Origin: CAIKZZ01 sp037443765
GTDB taxonomy: Bacteria; Pseudomonadota; Gammaproteobacteria; Steroidobacterales; Steroidobacteraceae
DNA: 64,000 bases
Reading direction: 5' to 3'
NCBI GenBank assembly: GCA_037443765.1
Contig: JBBINS010000001.1
Location: 124,001 to 188,000 of the forward strand
Positions 63,145 through 64,000 of the stretch are shown here, in pieces (within the stretch, counting starts at the first letter, position 1; each line of letters begins with the position of its first letter). The translations under genes were made by a program, and so were the position numbers. The notes under the pieces are model-generated. The model was not told where the DNA came from and searched no databases. It saw only the letters and a list, made by a program, of their open reading frames with translations.

Positions 63145-63654
63145 TCAGATGAAAAGGTTGATATCCGACTGCGTGGCGACTTCGATATAGGTCGCGGCTC
63201 CGCCGAGTTCGGGGCCCTCGATCATGTCTTCGAGCGTGTACTCGAATAGATCCATCGTCATCTGGCACGCGATCATGCGCACGCCCGACTCGATGGCGAG
63301 GGATCTCAGCTCCTGGATCGACGCGACGCCCTTCTTTTTCATCATGTTCTGCATCATGACCGTCGCGCCGGCGTCGACGCCAGGAATCATCGATGCGAGG
63401 TTGGGCATCCCCATGTGCATGCCGGCCATCGGCATCTTCATCGCCGGGTTACCGAGCGGGGACATCTTGAGGTCAAGATTCTTGAGGAGCAGCGGCAGGC
63501 CATAGAAGGTGAAGAACAGCGTGACGTCGAGACCCATTGCCGCGGCGGTCGTCGCGAGAATGAAGGGCGGATACGCCCAGTCGAGCGTCCCCTTGGTCAC
63601 GATGATCGACATGCTCTTGGAGCCGGAGTGACCGGCGTCGGCAGCGGAGGACAT
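63145..63654 (-). CDS. DsrE2-family sulfur-transfer protein
   Basis: 169-residue DsrE/DsrF-fold protein. The N-terminal half holds TKGTLDWAYPPFILATTAAA and LFFTFYGLPLL, a hydrophobic segment suggesting membrane association as in DsrE2. A methionine-rich linker (MKMPMAGMHMGMPN) follows, then MIACQMTMDLF with the conserved cysteine. The family carries sulfane sulfur with TusA and rhodanese in sulfur-oxidising bacteria. First gene of the eight-gene leftward operon. Confidence 0.9.
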   Translation of the reverse strand: MSSAADAGHSGSKSMSIIVTKGTLDWAYPPFILATTAAAMGLDVTLFFTFYGLPLLLKNLDLKMSPLGNPAMKMPMAGMHMGMPNLASMIPGVDAGATVMMQNMMKKKGVASIQELRSLAIESGVRMIACQMTMDLFEYTLEDMIEGPELGGAATYIEVATQSDINLFI

Positions 63655-63807
63655 CGGATTGCACCTCGATCAAAAAGCGGACGTCGCGGAAGTTATCAGA
63701 AGAATCTTTATCAGCAAAGGATAATAAGGTACAAAGCGATCAACCGGCAGTCGGGCGCCTCCGTAGTTGCGCTGCGATGCACCAAGTAATGGCTGCGGTG
63801 AATACCG
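63655..63807. promoter_or_regulatory. Divergent promoter region of the sulfur operon and an HDAC-family gene
   Basis: About 150 bases, clearly AT-richer than the coding DNA. It includes TTATCAG twice (near 63694 and 63707) and GGATAATAAGG. It must hold the promoter of the leftward operon beginning at 63654, and probably that of the rightward gene. No match to the repeats at 57827-57844 was found by eye. Confidence 0.5.
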
Positions 63808-63843
63808 ATGGTGAAGCGGTTGCTGAGACCTGGCGAAAACACG

Positions 63844-64000
63844 ATGGCGAGCGGCCGGACCGCGGTATTCATCGGCAGCGAAAGGTGCCGGGAACCGGGT
63901 TTCGGTACGAATCACCCGCTCGCGATTCCGCGCGTCGCGACGGTGATGGACCTGTGCTTCGCGTTGGGCTGGCTGCCGCTCGGGACATTCCGGAGCAGTC
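63844..64000 (+). CDS. Histone-deacetylase/acetoin-utilisation-family protein (3' end outside window)
   Basis: The frame runs off the right edge. From the ATG at 63844 it reads MASGRTAVFIGSERCREPG, then FGTNHPLAIPRVATVMDL and CFALGWLP. This matches the N-terminus of a bacterial histone-deacetylase-superfamily branch (substrate loop before the first helix). An in-frame ATG at 63808 is an alternative start. Catalytic residues lie outside the window, so activity cannot be judged. It is divergent from the sulfur operon and unlike the acetylpolyamine enzyme at 11179-12207. Confidence 0.68.
   Translation, partial: MASGRTAVFIGSERCREPGFGTNHPLAIPRVATVMDLCFALGWLPLGTFRSS

Overview
The window is a very GC-rich, densely coded stretch of a Gram-negative bacterial chromosome, probably a proteobacterium (gamma or beta). 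The evidence is a TonB-dependent receptor, a TolC/RND pump, a FadL-type porin, a UrcA-family protein, a proteobacterial-type Calvin operon with CbbR, and LysR and ArsR regulators. I see no rRNA, tRNA, CRISPR array, insertion sequence or phage gene. The genus cannot be fixed from the sequence alone. By eye, the right third (about 51-64 kb) is slightly less GC-extreme than the rest.

Layout. (1) 1-6 kb: the end of a PotC-type polyamine ABC permease, then a complete urease operon read leftwards (ureD-A-B-C-E-F-G). (2) 6-10.4 kb: a 1348-residue sensor kinase made of two tandem copies of a whole kinase, the first of which looks catalytically dead. (3) 10.4-14.5 kb: an M24-family hydrolase paired with an acetylpolyamine amidohydrolase, and a TonB-dependent receptor. 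(4) 14.8-18.5 kb: a trimethylamine-dehydrogenase-family flavoprotein divergent from a non-pyrrolysine MttB-family methyltransferase, probably a methylated-amine or betaine catabolic pair. (5) 18.5-24.6 kb: an MgtA-type ATPase, a PAS-containing chemoreceptor and a UrcA protein. (6) 24.7-28.7 kb: a tightly overlapping trio (lipoprotein cytochrome c5, Tat-type aldonolactone oxidase, membrane-anchored PLP protein), a VOC protein and a small frameshifted gene. (7) 29-44.4 kb: a catabolic island of acyl-CoA dehydrogenases, SDR and MDR reductases, thioesterase, MaoC hydratase, D-aminoacylase, three alpha/beta hydrolases (one a haloalkane dehalogenase, one a MEST homologue) and an enolase-superfamily enzyme. 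(8) 44.5-50.1 kb: cbbR divergent from cbbM-cbbF-cbbP-cbbA (form II RuBisCO, fructose bisphosphatase, phosphoribulokinase, aldolase), with a 23-bp palindrome between them. (9) 50.7-58.5 kb: a five-gene operon in which sulfide:quinone reductase sits inside a tripartite RND efflux operon. It is divergent from a two-cysteine SqrR/BigR-type repressor and a second DUF2892 membrane protein. (10) 58.6-63.7 kb: an eight-gene leftward operon of sulfur-handling genes (dsrE2, tusA, fadL-like, yeiH-like, HMA protein, rhodanese, osmC, methyltransferase). (11) At the right edge, the start of a histone-deacetylase-family gene that leaves the window.

How the parts fit. Regions 8-10 together look like a sulfide-driven carbon-fixation island. 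Sulfide:quinone reductase would feed electrons to the quinone pool and yield sulfane sulfur, which TusA, DsrE2 and rhodanese carry. SqrR would sense persulfide, and the Calvin enzymes would use the reducing power. The linked RND pump and YeiH-type transporter suggest export of a sulfur compound; that role is inferred. The rest of the window describes a versatile heterotroph using urea, polyamines, methylated amines, acyl-CoAs and organohalides. The organism is therefore probably a facultative lithoautotroph or mixotroph.
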